Source: Sphingobium lactosutens DS20 | GTDB lineage: Bacteria > Pseudomonadota > Alphaproteobacteria > Sphingomonadales > Sphingomonadaceae | Direction of reading: 5' to 3' | Length of the DNA: 64,000 nucleotides | NCBI RefSeq assembly: GCF_000445105.1 | Contig: NZ_ATDP01000074.1 | Span: 37,326-101,325 of the forward strand | Shown: piece by piece, positions 25,819 to 34,269 of the stretch | Numbering within the stretch: position 1 is the stretch's first letter | Layout of the letters: every line of letters starts with the position of its first letter | The notes under the pieces: model-generated | Told to the model about the DNA's origin: nothing | Database searches by the model: none | What the model saw: only the letters and a program-made list of their open reading frames with translations | Translations under genes and position numbers: made by a program

Positions 25819-26150
25819 TTGCCCTGCCTCCGGCGCAAACGGGTCATGAGCTTCGCCGTGCCCGCGGACAGGCTGAGCAGGAGCAGGCCGGTCGCAAGGC
25901 ATGAGGCTGCGACGATGACCGAGCCACGCAGCACCAGCATGGTCGGCTGCTTGAGGAAAAGCCCTGCGACGAGCACGAGCAGCCCGATCATCACGGTCTC
26001 GATCAGCACCAGCCGGAAGCGCCACAGAAAGGATTCCGCCTCGAACCGCTCGGCCAGACGTTGCTCGACGATCACTTCGATCGCCTCATTGTCGGACCAG
26101 TTGAGCGGCAGCTGATCGGGGTGGGGCGTATGGCGTGCCATGGCCCTCAC
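25815..26150 (-). CDS. small membrane protein downstream of traC
   Basis: 111 residues from a GTG at 26150 that overlaps the traC stop (GTGA); an ATG three codons later is possible. About 40 cytoplasmic residues (DNEAIEVIVEQRLAERFEAESF) precede two membrane helices (LVLIETVMIGLLVLVAGLFL and GSVIVAASCLATGLLLLSLSAG) and a basic tail. It sits in the usual trbI position but does not resemble F TrbI. It is probably an inner-membrane accessory of the transfer channel. Confidence 0.7.
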   Translation of the reverse strand: MRAMARHTPHPDQLPLNWSDNEAIEVIVEQRLAERFEAESFLWRFRLVLIETVMIGLLVLVAGLFLKQPTMLVLRGSVIVAASCLATGLLLLSLSAGTAKLMTRLRRRQGK

Positions 26151-28645
26151 GCCCCCACGAGGCCAGGCGCGGCAGCCACGCCCAGTATTTCCGACGGCTC
26201 GACGCCGGCCAGCCGGCAGATCGCCTCGAGCGGCGATAGCCCCTGGCGCATCAGCGCTTCGAAGGCCGCGACCTCGTCGGGCGCCGAGGTGTTGATCCAG
26301 TAGGAGAAGGGATCGACCACGAGCCGGGCGATGCCCAGGCCCAGCGGGGAGTCGATGAACACTTCGGAATAGTTTGGCTTGGAATTCCTGACCGACTTCA
26401 GGAGGTCGAGGACGAAGCCCGAATAATCCAGGATCTTGTTGTCGACTGCCCGGTCATAGGTCGATCCCTGGAGCAGGAAGCGCGTCGCGGCATTCTCGAG
26501 AATGACCTGGCCCGTGCCGCCGAACAATGTGAGGTCGTTCATCGACTGCAGCACGATGCCGAACGAGCCGCGATATTTACGCGCGCGCCGATAGCCCTGG
26601 CCGAAGGCTTCGGCGAGGCGCGAAAGATCCTGACCGTCGGTGCGGGTCATGAACTGCGCGGCCTCGTCGCAGAGCACGAAGCGGGGACGATCGCGGGCTG
26701 AGAGATAAAGTTCCTGCGTGACCGCGTTCACCACGACCATGACGATGACGTTGAAGAGGTCTGGCATTGCCTTGAGGCGCTCGAGCTCGAGTACGACGAA
26801 CTCGTCGTTGCGAATGTCGAGCGTGGAGGGTCCGTTGAAGTAATGGCCATAGGCGCCGCCTGACCCGAAATCGCGCAGGTTGAAGGCAAGCTCCCGCGCC
26901 GTGGGCACGAGATGGTCGACATTGTCGAGCGCGGTCTCGACCAGCGACGGGTAGGTGCCGAGCCATTCGCGCACGGCATCTATGCCATGGTCGGCGCGCC
27001 CCGTGTCGATCGTCCACTGGACCGCCGATTTCAGCAGGTTCCACTCCGAGGTCGTGACACCCTTGCGCGTCGAGGCATTGGCCATCTCGGCGACGATGGC
27101 GACCGCCATGGTGATGGCCGACTGCTTGTCGTCGCCATCGAGCGCGAGCCCCATGTCGAACGGGTTGAGGACCAGATGCTCCTCACCGATGTCGATGTAC
27201 CGGCCCGAACAAAGCGTGCAGAGCTTGCGGTAGCTGCCGCCGATATCGATGATGCGGATGAGTGCGCCGCAGGCGAAATATTGCTGGCACAGGTTGTTGA
27301 GCAGGAAGCTTTTGCCAGCACCACTCTCGGCCGAGACGATGAAATTATAGTTATTGATGCGCGGGTCGAAGAGATCCAGTGTGACGAGCTGGCCCTTGCG
27401 TCCCGTGTAGAGCAGGGCGGGGCGGCCGCCGCCGCGAAAATCGGTCTGAATCGGCGCCATCAACACCGCTGCCTTCACCGGCATGCGAAAGTCCCGCTCG
27501 AGCAGGCGCAGCGTCGTACGGTCGGGATAGAGACCGAAAGGCAGGCTCAGCACCAGGAGCGTCGGGTTAAGGTAGCTCTCCTCCTGCATCGAGAAGGGCT
27601 GGGGCTCGCCCTCCCACAGCCGCTTGGCGCGCGCGGCGAGATCCCGGGCATGGGCACGATCGCGACCGAACACCCAGATGGTCGGGATCACGCGGACGAA
27701 CTTGCTGTTGCCGGCTTCGTCGAGGATCCAGCCGATCTCCTCGATCTGCTTACCGACCTCGACCGCGAAACTGCCTGCCGCCTTCTGCGCCGACAATATC
27801 TGCGCGCGCTTGTGGATCTCGAACTGGGAATGGTCGAACAGGATGTTGAGCGTGTAGAGGAACGGCCCGCCGATCTGGTCGCTGTCCTCGGACGCGCCGC
27901 GCATGCCGCCCATGAAGCGATTGGCGCGCTCGGCGGTGATGCGCCGGGCGGGCGCCTTGGGCGTCAGGCAGCGCGCGACCTGGTTGCCGAGGAAAACCTC
28001 CGCGCCCTCGAACACGAGATCGGGCCCAGCATCGATGATCTGTTTCGCGATCGGCGGCGCGCCGACAGTGGCGCCGTCCGCGAACACGCCGGGCGCCTGC
28101 TCCGCGACGCCGTTGAAGACGCGACGATAGAAAGCGACCATTTCTTCGGGCGGCAACCTGCGGATGCCGAGCTTCGCGAGCTGCTCCTCAACCTGTCGGC
28201 GCAAATCCTCGCCCAGCGGCCGCCTCGTCTTGATCGACAACAGCGTGCGAAAATTGCGGACCGGAATGCCGTGGAGCGCCTTGAGGCCATGGCGTCCTTC
28301 GCTCAGATAAGCATGGGTGTGGCGCGCCGAGGCCTGGATCAACGGATCGTCGCGGGTCTTGAGGTCGAGGAACGCGTCGAGCGCGCCGTCGATCAGCGGA
28401 TCAGCGAAGGTATGGAGCTGGAGCACCGTCCCGTCCGGAAAATGAATGTTGAGGAGGCCCTGCAGCGCACCCTGAACATGGGAGAACATGTACGCGGTCG
28501 GCACCAGTTCCCAGGCATGGCCCCAGGTGTCGTCGATGCACAGAAACGCTTCCGTATCATCGTCCCACGCGACAAGCGGGAGATAATCCGAGAAGCTGTC
28601 GCGCCGGACGGCACTGCGCAGCCGCGCATAGCTGAGCGCGCTCAT
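26147..28645 (-). CDS. traC: T4SS ATPase TraC (VirB4 family)
   Basis: 832 residues, typical for F-type TraC. Walker A is SAESGAGKS at 438-446 and Walker B is RFVLCDEAAQF. The start MSALSYARLRSAVRRDSFSDYLPLVAWDDD and the middle region FRMPVKAAVLMAPIQTDFRG are family-like. TraC is the cytoplasmic-face ATPase that powers pilin assembly and retraction. It overlaps traV by 4 nt (ATGA) and the following membrane gene by 4 nt. No truncation is seen. Confidence 0.96.
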   Translation of the reverse strand: MSALSYARLRSAVRRDSFSDYLPLVAWDDDTEAFLCIDDTWGHAWELVPTAYMFSHVQGALQGLLNIHFPDGTVLQLHTFADPLIDGALDAFLDLKTRDDPLIQASARHTHAYLSEGRHGLKALHGIPVRNFRTLLSIKTRRPLGEDLRRQVEEQLAKLGIRRLPPEEMVAFYRRVFNGVAEQAPGVFADGATVGAPPIAKQIIDAGPDLVFEGAEVFLGNQVARCLTPKAPARRITAERANRFMGGMRGASEDSDQIGGPFLYTLNILFDHSQFEIHKRAQILSAQKAAGSFAVEVGKQIEEIGWILDEAGNSKFVRVIPTIWVFGRDRAHARDLAARAKRLWEGEPQPFSMQEESYLNPTLLVLSLPFGLYPDRTTLRLLERDFRMPVKAAVLMAPIQTDFRGGGRPALLYTGRKGQLVTLDLFDPRINNYNFIVSAESGAGKSFLLNNLCQQYFACGALIRIIDIGGSYRKLCTLCSGRYIDIGEEHLVLNPFDMGLALDGDDKQSAITMAVAIVAEMANASTRKGVTTSEWNLLKSAVQWTIDTGRADHGIDAVREWLGTYPSLVETALDNVDHLVPTARELAFNLRDFGSGGAYGHYFNGPSTLDIRNDEFVVLELERLKAMPDLFNVIVMVVVNAVTQELYLSARDRPRFVLCDEAAQFMTRTDGQDLSRLAEAFGQGYRRARKYRGSFGIVLQSMNDLTLFGGTGQVILENAATRFLLQGSTYDRAVDNKILDYSGFVLDLLKSVRNSKPNYSEVFIDSPLGLGIARLVVDPFSYWINTSAPDEVAAFEALMRQGLSPLEAICRLAGVEPSEILGVAAAPGLVGA

Positions 28646-29289
28646 GGGCGCGGATCCGCAGTGGGCGGAACAATCGCCGGGGCGGCGGGAGCGATTGCGG
28701 ATTCCGGCGCGGAGGCGGACTCCGCATCCGGGCCCGCTGCATCGCGGACCTGGCCGAGGATCGGCGCCTGTGACGCGCGATCGGGGGCGGCGACGAGCGT
28801 GCCGCCCACAACCCAGACCGGCTTGTCGATCACCGAATAGACATAGCGCGGCATATAGAGGCGGTCGGGACGCTGGCGATCGGCATAGGGCAGGATCAGC
28901 GTGCGCACCGTGCGTGCCGGCTTCAGCATCGGCGTGACCGGCGCCTCAATCAGGCCCTTGAGCTCACGATAGACACTGTCACGGTAGCTGCCATAGGCGT
29001 TGCTGGCCGCATCGGTGCGCGACCGCGTGTTCATGAGGCGCGCGGCCTGGCCGCGCAGCATGGCGCGGTCGTTGGTGACCTTGGGGTCGGACTTCGACGC
29101 GACACCGGCGACGGCATCGGCATAGGCGCGGTCAGGATGGATGCACTGGCCGTGATCGCTGTTCTTGCAGCTGAACTTCTCCGAATAGGGCGACATCATC
29201 GACCCCACCGTGGCGCAGCCTGCAAGACTTACGAGCAGGCTGACCGAAAGCAGCATGCGATGGAGAGACGTACGGGGAGCCAAGCGCAT
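28642..29289 (-). CDS. traV: conjugation outer-membrane lipoprotein TraV
   Basis: 215 residues with a lipoprotein signal peptide: MLLSVSLLVSLAGCATVGSMM contains the lipobox LAGC. The conserved FSCKNSDHGQCIHPDRAYADAVAG Cys-pair region of TraV follows. The C-terminus is Ala/Pro-rich. TraV anchors the TraK secretin-like ring and TraB in the outer membrane core complex. ATG 29289 is preceded by a strong AAGGAGG; an ATG 36 nt upstream is less likely. It follows the broken traB by 35 bp. Confidence 0.93.
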   Translation of the reverse strand: MRLAPRTSLHRMLLSVSLLVSLAGCATVGSMMSPYSEKFSCKNSDHGQCIHPDRAYADAVAGVASKSDPKVTNDRAMLRGQAARLMNTRSRTDAASNAYGSYRDSVYRELKGLIEAPVTPMLKPARTVRTLILPYADRQRPDRLYMPRYVYSVIDKPVWVVGGTLVAAPDRASQAPILGQVRDAAGPDAESASAPESAIAPAAPAIVPPTADPRP

Positions 29290-29324
29290 GGCGGATCCTC
29301 CTTTGGGATAGGGTGCGTGGAGCA

Positions 29325-29975
29325 TCAGAATTTGCTCCCGACAGACGGCTTGATTTCGAGGCCGAGACCTTCCTGGATGACGACCACGACATCCTTCGCG
29401 GCGCCGACTTCGACCACCGGCCCGGCCTGACGGGCGAGATCGAGATAGAAATCGGTGAGCTTGTCCGAGGATTTGGAGAGGCCTCCGGCCACACCCGACT
29501 TGATCGCGTCCCCGGCGTCGAGGCTGCGCACGCTGCCGAGCGCCGAGGTCGAGAGGCTGCCGAACGAACCTTCGACGCTCTGCGAGATTCCTGCGATCGT
29601 GCCGGCGATGAACGAGCGGGCGAGCGTTGCTCCGGCACGGGTCACGACCTTGCCCGACAGGCCCTTCTTACCGTCGGCGTCGACGAAGAAACCCTTGATT
29701 GCCTGGTCGACCACCGCATGGCTCTCGAAGTCCACGCAGGAGATCGACACCAGCTGGATCTCGACCCTTTCCTTTGCGAGGCTTCCGGTCGCATTGCCGA
29801 TGACGAAGCAGCCGGCGAGATTCGCCTTGACCTCGTTTGGAAGAACGGCGGGTGCCTGCACACGGGCGATGATCGGCTCGGGATTACTTGTCGCGTCCCG
29901 GCTCGCCAGCGCGTCGACGCCGGTCAGCAGCCGCGCCTTCATGAAACCAGGTGGTAAATAGATCGTCCGCTTCCC
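29325..29975 (-). pseudogene. traB: traB, 3' part, separated by IS insertion
   Basis: 216 codons encode the C-terminal half of TraB: IYLPPGFM at the upstream end, then RSFIAGTIAGISQ and DLARQAGPVVEVGAAKDVVVVIQEG, the conserved TraB ends. The reading frame continues to the IS border at 29976, beyond the ATG at 29942. Joining it to the 5' part with the IS removed restores an uninterrupted frame (SKKGKRTIYLPPGFM). Without the N-terminal inner-membrane anchor this piece cannot form the trans-envelope TraB scaffold, even if it is translated from the internal ATG. Confidence 0.9.
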
Positions 29976-30000
29976 TTATGGGATGGCCCGCCCCTTTTCC

Positions 30001-30022
30001 CCGGCATCAGGTATGATGCCGG
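30001..30022 (+). promoter_or_regulatory. hairpin before the transposase gene
   Basis: Perfect 9-bp inverted repeat CCGGCATCA / TGATGCCGG with a GGTA loop. It ends about 13 nt before the transposase Shine-Dalgarno, inside the IS left end. It could limit read-through transcription or translation of the transposase, or be an end-recognition structure. Confidence 0.55.
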
Positions 30023-30048
30023 TGCTTGAAAAGGAAAGGAGCGGACCG

Positions 30049-31080
30049 ATGTCTATTGTTATCCTTGGCGTTGATTTGGGCAAGAATGCCTGCAGTGTCG
30101 TAGGCGTTGATGCAGCAGGCGCTGTCATCGTGCGTAAGTCGATGCGCCGACAGACACTTATCGATTACGTGACCAAGCTTCCGGCTTGCGTGATTGCAAT
30201 GGAGGCGTGCTGTGGTGCCCACAACCTTGGTCGCCTTTTCGCCGCGCAGGGGCACGAAATCAGATTGATGTCGCCGGAGTACGTACGCCCGTATGTCAAA
30301 GCGCAGAAGAATGATGATCGTGATGCGGAGGGGATTGCCGAGGCCGCCTCGCGCCCGACTATGCGCTTCGTCGAACTCAAGACTCAGGAGCAGTTGGACA
30401 TCCAGACCCTCCACCGCGTCAGGTCCCGCCTGGTAGCCGAGCGCACAAACCTTATCAACCAACTGCGGGCGATCCTCCTGGAGCGGGGGACCATTTTTCC
30501 GGCCGGCCGGCGCAAGCTGGAGTTGGGCATTGATGCCATGCTGGCCGCCGAAGATACGGCCCTATCACCACGCTTGAAGCAACTGGTGGGTGAACTGCGC
30601 GCCGAATGGCACGAACTTGATACCAAGGTCGAGGCACTGAACGGCGAGTTTGTCGAACTGGCTCGCAATGATGCAGCTGCCCGGCGGCTCACGTCCATCC
30701 CCGGCATCGGCACGTTGAACGCAACCGCTTTGATTGCAGCCGTGGGCGATGCCAGCAGCTTTGCCAAAGCGCGAGACTTGGGTGCTTGGCTCGGCTTGGT
30801 ACCCAGGCAACATACTACCGGCGGCAAGCCCCGGCTGCTCGGCATCTCCAAGCGTGGCAACACCTATTTGCGCACTTTGCTCATCCATGGCGCCCGGGCA
30901 GCATTACCGTCACTGGCGCGCAGCGAAACCCCGCTGGGACGTTGGTTGACAGGAATGATCGAGCGAGGAGTTCATCGCAACGCAATCGTCGTCGCATTGG
31001 CTAATAAACTGGCGCGGATCGCTTGGGCAGCCCTTCGCAAAGAAGTGAGCTTCGAACGCGGCTATCCAGCAGCGGCATAA
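30049..31080 (+). CDS. IS110/IS1111-family transposase
   Basis: 343 residues from ATG 30049 (MSIVILGVDLGKNACSVVGVD), with AAAGGAG at 30036-30042. The N-terminal RuvC-like DEDD domain shows GVDLGK, MEACCGAH and KNDDRDAEGIAEA. The C-terminal Tnp20 domain has the helix-hairpin-helix IPGIGTLNATALIAAVGD and the GGKPRLLGISKRGNTYLRTLL stretch that contains the nucleophilic Ser. The enzyme catalyses RNA-guided insertion and excision through a circular intermediate. The gene appears intact. An upstream ATG in the same frame at 29983 is in the inverted repeat and unlikely to be used. Confidence 0.96.
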   Translation: MSIVILGVDLGKNACSVVGVDAAGAVIVRKSMRRQTLIDYVTKLPACVIAMEACCGAHNLGRLFAAQGHEIRLMSPEYVRPYVKAQKNDDRDAEGIAEAASRPTMRFVELKTQEQLDIQTLHRVRSRLVAERTNLINQLRAILLERGTIFPAGRRKLELGIDAMLAAEDTALSPRLKQLVGELRAEWHELDTKVEALNGEFVELARNDAAARRLTSIPGIGTLNATALIAAVGDASSFAKARDLGAWLGLVPRQHTTGGKPRLLGISKRGNTYLRTLLIHGARAALPSLARSETPLGRWLTGMIERGVHRNAIVVALANKLARIAWAALRKEVSFERGYPAAA

Positions 31081-31332
31081 CGGATCGGCTGCGTGCTTCT
31101 GCGCGCGTAGCCCAACGATGTTTGCAGGAAGGATCGTGAAGATGGCCTGACAGTCGATCGGCGTCTGGAAAGCCCGGGCAAAAAAATGGCACCTGTTGCC
31201 GGTTCCCTTATTGTGGCTCCAGACGTGCGGATGTCCATCTTGGCCACGGGATGCTCCCGTGAGACCGCATACGTTGACGCAGACTGATCAGAACACCGTA
31301 AAATCCTACTTGCAAACGGGGCGGGCCATACG
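31081..31332 (+). ncRNA. IS right end with predicted seekRNA/bridge RNA
   Basis: The 252-bp non-coding right end of the IS. In IS1111-type elements this part encodes the guide RNA. Two short stretches match the insertion site: CAAAAAAA (31179-31186) equals the bottom strand of the right target flank (top strand TTTTTTTG at 31333-31340). TTCCCTTAT (31203-31211) equals the left junction, five target bases TTCCC plus the first four IS bases. They lie 16 nt apart, as expected of the two arms of a guide loop. RNA ends are unknown. Confidence 0.6.
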
Positions 31333-31986
31333 TTTTTTTGACGAGGGCGAGCTGCCGGCACCTCCCTCGGCTGTCTGCGTGGCGGTCGCCGCGCCGATCG
31401 CGCCGACCTGACGTTCCGTTGGCGGAGCCGGGGGCGCCGGCGGAGCTGCAGGCGGGCTTGGCGGCATGGGAATTTCATCCGCAGCGCCCTGCGCCCCAGC
31501 AGGCGCAGGGGGATAGGCGGGTGCCTCACCGGGGATCGCGGGCGGGAGATCTCCGCCGTCGCCTCCAGCAGACGCGTGGGACCCCAAACCGGCGCCAGCT
31601 ACGACCTTCCCTTCCTCGATCGCGGTGACCCGGTCGCCAAGCAGACTCTGCCCGTCGAGGATCTTCTGGAGATCCCCGCGCAGTTTTACTTCGAGGCTGT
31701 CGCCGCGAAGTCCCGCGCCCATATCGAGGTTGGAAGCCTGGGGCGCCTTGGGCGCTTCCTGCTTCCCGCTGGTGCTCGCTGTGTAAAGGCCAAAGCCCAG
31801 CAGCGCGATCGTCGAGACGACACCCAACTGCTTGGCGCGCAACTTCTGATCCGACGTCAGCTTCGACCACTGCGCGCGCAGATCAAGCAGGGCAGGGCGG
31901 GCCGAAGTGTCACCGATAGCTTCGTCGGCAGGTGCACCGGGCGCTATGGCCGGAGATGGCGTCTGCGTGTCGTCTGGTGTCGTCAT
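31333..31986 (-). pseudogene. traB: traB, 5' part, separated by IS insertion
   Basis: 218 codons from ATG 31986, which overlaps the traK stop (ATGA). It encodes an N-terminal cytoplasmic segment, one inner-membrane helix (LGVVSTIALLGFGLYTA), a coiled-coil-like region (DSLEVKLRGDLQKILDGQSLLGDRVTAIEEG) and the Pro-rich linker (EIPMPPSPPAAPPAPPAPP) typical of TraB/VirB10. The frame then runs into the IS and ends after a few foreign codons. TraB spans the envelope linking inner and outer membrane parts of the channel, so its loss should abolish transfer unless the IS excises precisely. Confidence 0.9.
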
Positions 31987-32777
31987 GGCTGTACGCTCCG
32001 GCGGACGACGATCAGCCGCGCGGTCTCATTGGGACCAAGCGTCAGGCGATCGATCGTGATGGCGAAGATGTCGGCCCCAAGCGCGGTATCGAGAAAGTCG
32101 CGCTCGTCGAGTGTGGTGGCAGCGCTGGCCCGGACGAGATATTCGCTGACCGAGAGACCCGCACCCTCGATCTCGAGGCGGCGCCGTTCCGTCAGCATTG
32201 CGGCGGGAATATCCGCCAGGATCAGCCGATCGCGGGACGGCGCCACCTCGGAGAAGGAGGCCGGCACCCGGTCTTGCAGGATCGCAAGCGCGATCCCGAC
32301 CGCGCGCTCCTCCTCAACCAGCGGGCCGAGCAACGCATCATTGGCGCGTGCGCGCTGCGCGCCGCCGGGCACGAGCGTTACGGTTTGGGCCGGAATGTCG
32401 GCGGGCTCGGCATAGAGCGGGTAGATTGCGCCATTGCACGAGACGAAAAACTCGGACGGTGTCGTCACATAGGTGCGCGTCTTGGCGCCCATATCCTCGG
32501 TTTCGAGGACAAGGAACTTGATCCAGGCATCCGACCCCCCGCGTTCGACGGCGAGGCCCTTCTCGGCCGAGAACTTGACGTCCTCGATGTCGCCGCCCAC
32601 ACACACGATATGATTGACGTCCCGGTTTGAGAGCCGGATGTGGCTCGCCTGGTCGGGCAACGCCGCGATCGACTGGGCGAGGGCGGGCGCAGCGGCTAGG
32701 ATGGACGCGGCCAATGTGCAAAAGGCGGGCGCCCCGGCGAGGCAGGCAAGCCTTGCTCGATTACCGGATGTCGGCAC
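31983..32777 (-). CDS. traK: conjugation secretin-like protein TraK
   Basis: 264 residues from GTG 32777, giving a signal peptide (LACLAGAPAFCTLAASILAAAPALAQ). The body resembles TraK/VirB9: NRDVNHIVCVGGDIEDVKFSAEKGLAVE and SEFFVSCNGAIYPLYAEPADIPAQTVTLVPG. TraK forms the outer-membrane ring with TraV and contacts TraB. It overlaps traE by 17 nt and traB by 4 nt. Intact. Confidence 0.9.
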   Translation of the reverse strand: MPTSGNRARLACLAGAPAFCTLAASILAAAPALAQSIAALPDQASHIRLSNRDVNHIVCVGGDIEDVKFSAEKGLAVERGGSDAWIKFLVLETEDMGAKTRTYVTTPSEFFVSCNGAIYPLYAEPADIPAQTVTLVPGGAQRARANDALLGPLVEEERAVGIALAILQDRVPASFSEVAPSRDRLILADIPAAMLTERRRLEIEGAGLSVSEYLVRASAATTLDERDFLDTALGADIFAITIDRLTLGPNETARLIVVRRSVQP

Positions 32778-33396
32778 TGAAATTCTCCTCCTGGAGGGCG
32801 GTCAGCCAGAAACGGCCATTTTCGAGCGCGTAGCGGATGCGCAGATTGCCCCGGAACTTGCGGATCACGCCGCCGATAACGCGGACCTTCTCGACGGGAA
32901 CGAGGATCTCGCTGCCCGTCCAAGTGACCGGCTGATCGCCCCGAATATAGGTCGCGATCGAAAGCGTCGGATTGTTGCCGAGTTCATCGAGCAGCCGGTT
33001 TAGACTGTCGCGGAGGCCATTATAGGCGCTGGGATGCGTGATCCGCAGCAGCTCCTGGAACTGGCGGTCGGCCGAATAAGCCGAATAGGTGCCGGCAAGG
33101 CCGACGATGTTGAAGGTGATCGCGCGGAGATAGCCTTCGGACGGCTTGTTGCCCGTCACATAGAGGTCGCCATCCACGCCGAACGGCACGATCACGGTGC
33201 GCGTGTTCTGGTTCGAAGTGTAGATCACCGTCCCGAGCACCGCGGTGATGCCGAACAGGCCGGCGATCGCTACCTTGAGCAACCGGTTTTCCTCGAAGAG
33301 GTTGGCCGATCCCTGCAGATAGCGGTGCAGATGCCAGCTCGGCCGCGTATCACCGATCATCTCGGCCTGGGACTTGCGCCTGAAGGGGTGGGTCAT
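32761..33396 (-). CDS. traE: conjugative pilus assembly protein TraE
   Basis: 211 residues with one N-terminal inner-membrane helix (LLKVAIAGLFGITAVLGTVIY) after LQGSANLFEENR, the characteristic TraE opening. The periplasmic part then follows (RTVIVPFGVDGDLYVTGNKPSEGYLRAITFNIVGLAGTYS, in pieces typical of the TraE/VirB8-like family). TraE is part of the inner-membrane assembly platform. It follows traL by 5 nt and overlaps traK. Confidence 0.92.
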   Translation of the reverse strand: MTHPFRRKSQAEMIGDTRPSWHLHRYLQGSANLFEENRLLKVAIAGLFGITAVLGTVIYTSNQNTRTVIVPFGVDGDLYVTGNKPSEGYLRAITFNIVGLAGTYSAYSADRQFQELLRITHPSAYNGLRDSLNRLLDELGNNPTLSIATYIRGDQPVTWTGSEILVPVEKVRVIGGVIRKFRGNLRIRYALENGRFWLTALQEENFSADIR

Positions 33397-33401
33397 CTCG
33401 C

Positions 33402-33668
33402 CTACTCGAAGAAGCGGGTCTGGGTCGGACCCGGATAGTTGCGGAAGCGGGCCAGGCCCCAGCGCCAGGCCAGATGCGGGATGAACCCGCGCGGCTTGGT
33501 CCGCTTCCAGGGAATGAAGAGGAGAAGAGCGCCGATGAGCAGCCAGCCGATGAGCCCGCCGACGATGACCGCGACGAAGATCGTGGACATCACGACGATG
33601 AACTCCTGACTGTCGAACCAGAGTATCTGGACCGGTCGATGCAGGAACTGCGGCAGACGTTCGTCCAC
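33402..33668 (-). CDS. traL: conjugative pilus assembly protein TraL
   Basis: 88 residues from GTG 33668 with GGGAGAAGG upstream. It has the TraL pattern: a short N-terminus (LPQFLHRPVQILWFDSQEF), one or two membrane helices (IVVMSTIFVAVIVGGLIGWL, IGALLLFIPW) and a basic C-terminus (KPRGFIPHLAWRWGL). F TraL is 91 residues. It is an inner-membrane protein (VirB3-like) for pilus assembly. Confidence 0.9.
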   Translation of the reverse strand: MDERLPQFLHRPVQILWFDSQEFIVVMSTIFVAVIVGGLIGWLLIGALLLFIPWKRTKPRGFIPHLAWRWGLARFRNYPGPTQTRFFE

Positions 33669-33776
33669 GCCCTTCTCCCTTGCTTCACCACGCCACGGGG
33701 CGTGGGTTCCGGAAAGCGACCATCGCCTTCCGTCTGTTGCGGACGACCGGCCCGGCCGGCGCGCCCGATCCTGGTC

Positions 33777-34094
33777 TCAGATCAGCATGCCGAAGGTCTG
33801 GAGGATCGAATCCGCCTTGATGAGGCAGACCGCCGCCACGATCGTCGGGATGCCGATCATGATGTTCGAGAAGAGCCGCGACACGCCGAAAAGGAAGGCG
33901 GCAACGCCGCCCACGAAGCCCATGGGGCCCTTCACGCCCTGGTTCACGACGATGTCGTAAATGTCGTAACCAAGGTCGCCAGCGGCCGGCGCCTGGAAGG
34001 CGTAGGCGACGCTCGTACCGGCGATCGCGGCCAGGAGGAAAAGGACGGCCGCGTCGATCGTGCGGAACGTCCTTCCCCGAAGCAAAGTCAACAT
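33777..34094 (-). CDS. traA: conjugative pilin TraA
   Basis: 105 residues from ATG 34094, with AAGGAG 7-8 nt upstream. A leader with a hydrophobic core (TIDAAVLFLLAAIAGTSVAYAF) probably ends at an AYA site. The mature part has two hydrophobic helices (GFVGGVAAFLFGVSRLF, IMIGIPTIVAAVCLIK) flanking a short basic loop, as in F pilin. It is the major pilus subunit. Position at the head of traALEKBVC supports the call. Leader processing may involve the S26 peptidase at 17440. Confidence 0.85.
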   Translation of the reverse strand: MLTLLRGRTFRTIDAAVLFLLAAIAGTSVAYAFQAPAAGDLGYDIYDIVVNQGVKGPMGFVGGVAAFLFGVSRLFSNIMIGIPTIVAAVCLIKADSILQTFGMLI

Positions 34095-34269
34095 ATTCAA
34101 TCTCCTTGTCGTCGGGGCCGTCCAGATCATGCTTGCCGGTACCGATCCGTAATCGTGTCCGGCCGGCGGCTGCGCTGGACGGCCCCTGAAGCCGCGCTCC
34201 CACCGGCATTCCGGTCCCCGGCTGCGCCGCGCGCGCCCGAGGCCCGCCAAAATCATTGCGGATCGCCCG

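Larger units (their letters stand above)
29976..31332 (+). mobile_element. IS110-family element, IS1111 subgroup, in traB
   Basis: A 1357-bp element defined by sub-terminal inverted repeats ATGGCCCGCCCC (29983-29994) and GGGGCGGGCCAT (31318-31329). These lie 7 bp from the left end and 3 bp from the right end, the arrangement typical of the IS1111 subgroup. No target duplication is visible, and removing exactly this span restores the traB frame, which fixes the borders. It contains one transposase gene and a 252-bp non-coding right end. The insertion is oriented opposite to the tra operon. Confidence 0.9.

Noticed and set aside
26912..28840. 642-codon plus-strand frame antisense to traC
   Set aside because: TraC on the other strand has Walker motifs and operon overlaps; the antisense frame has none.
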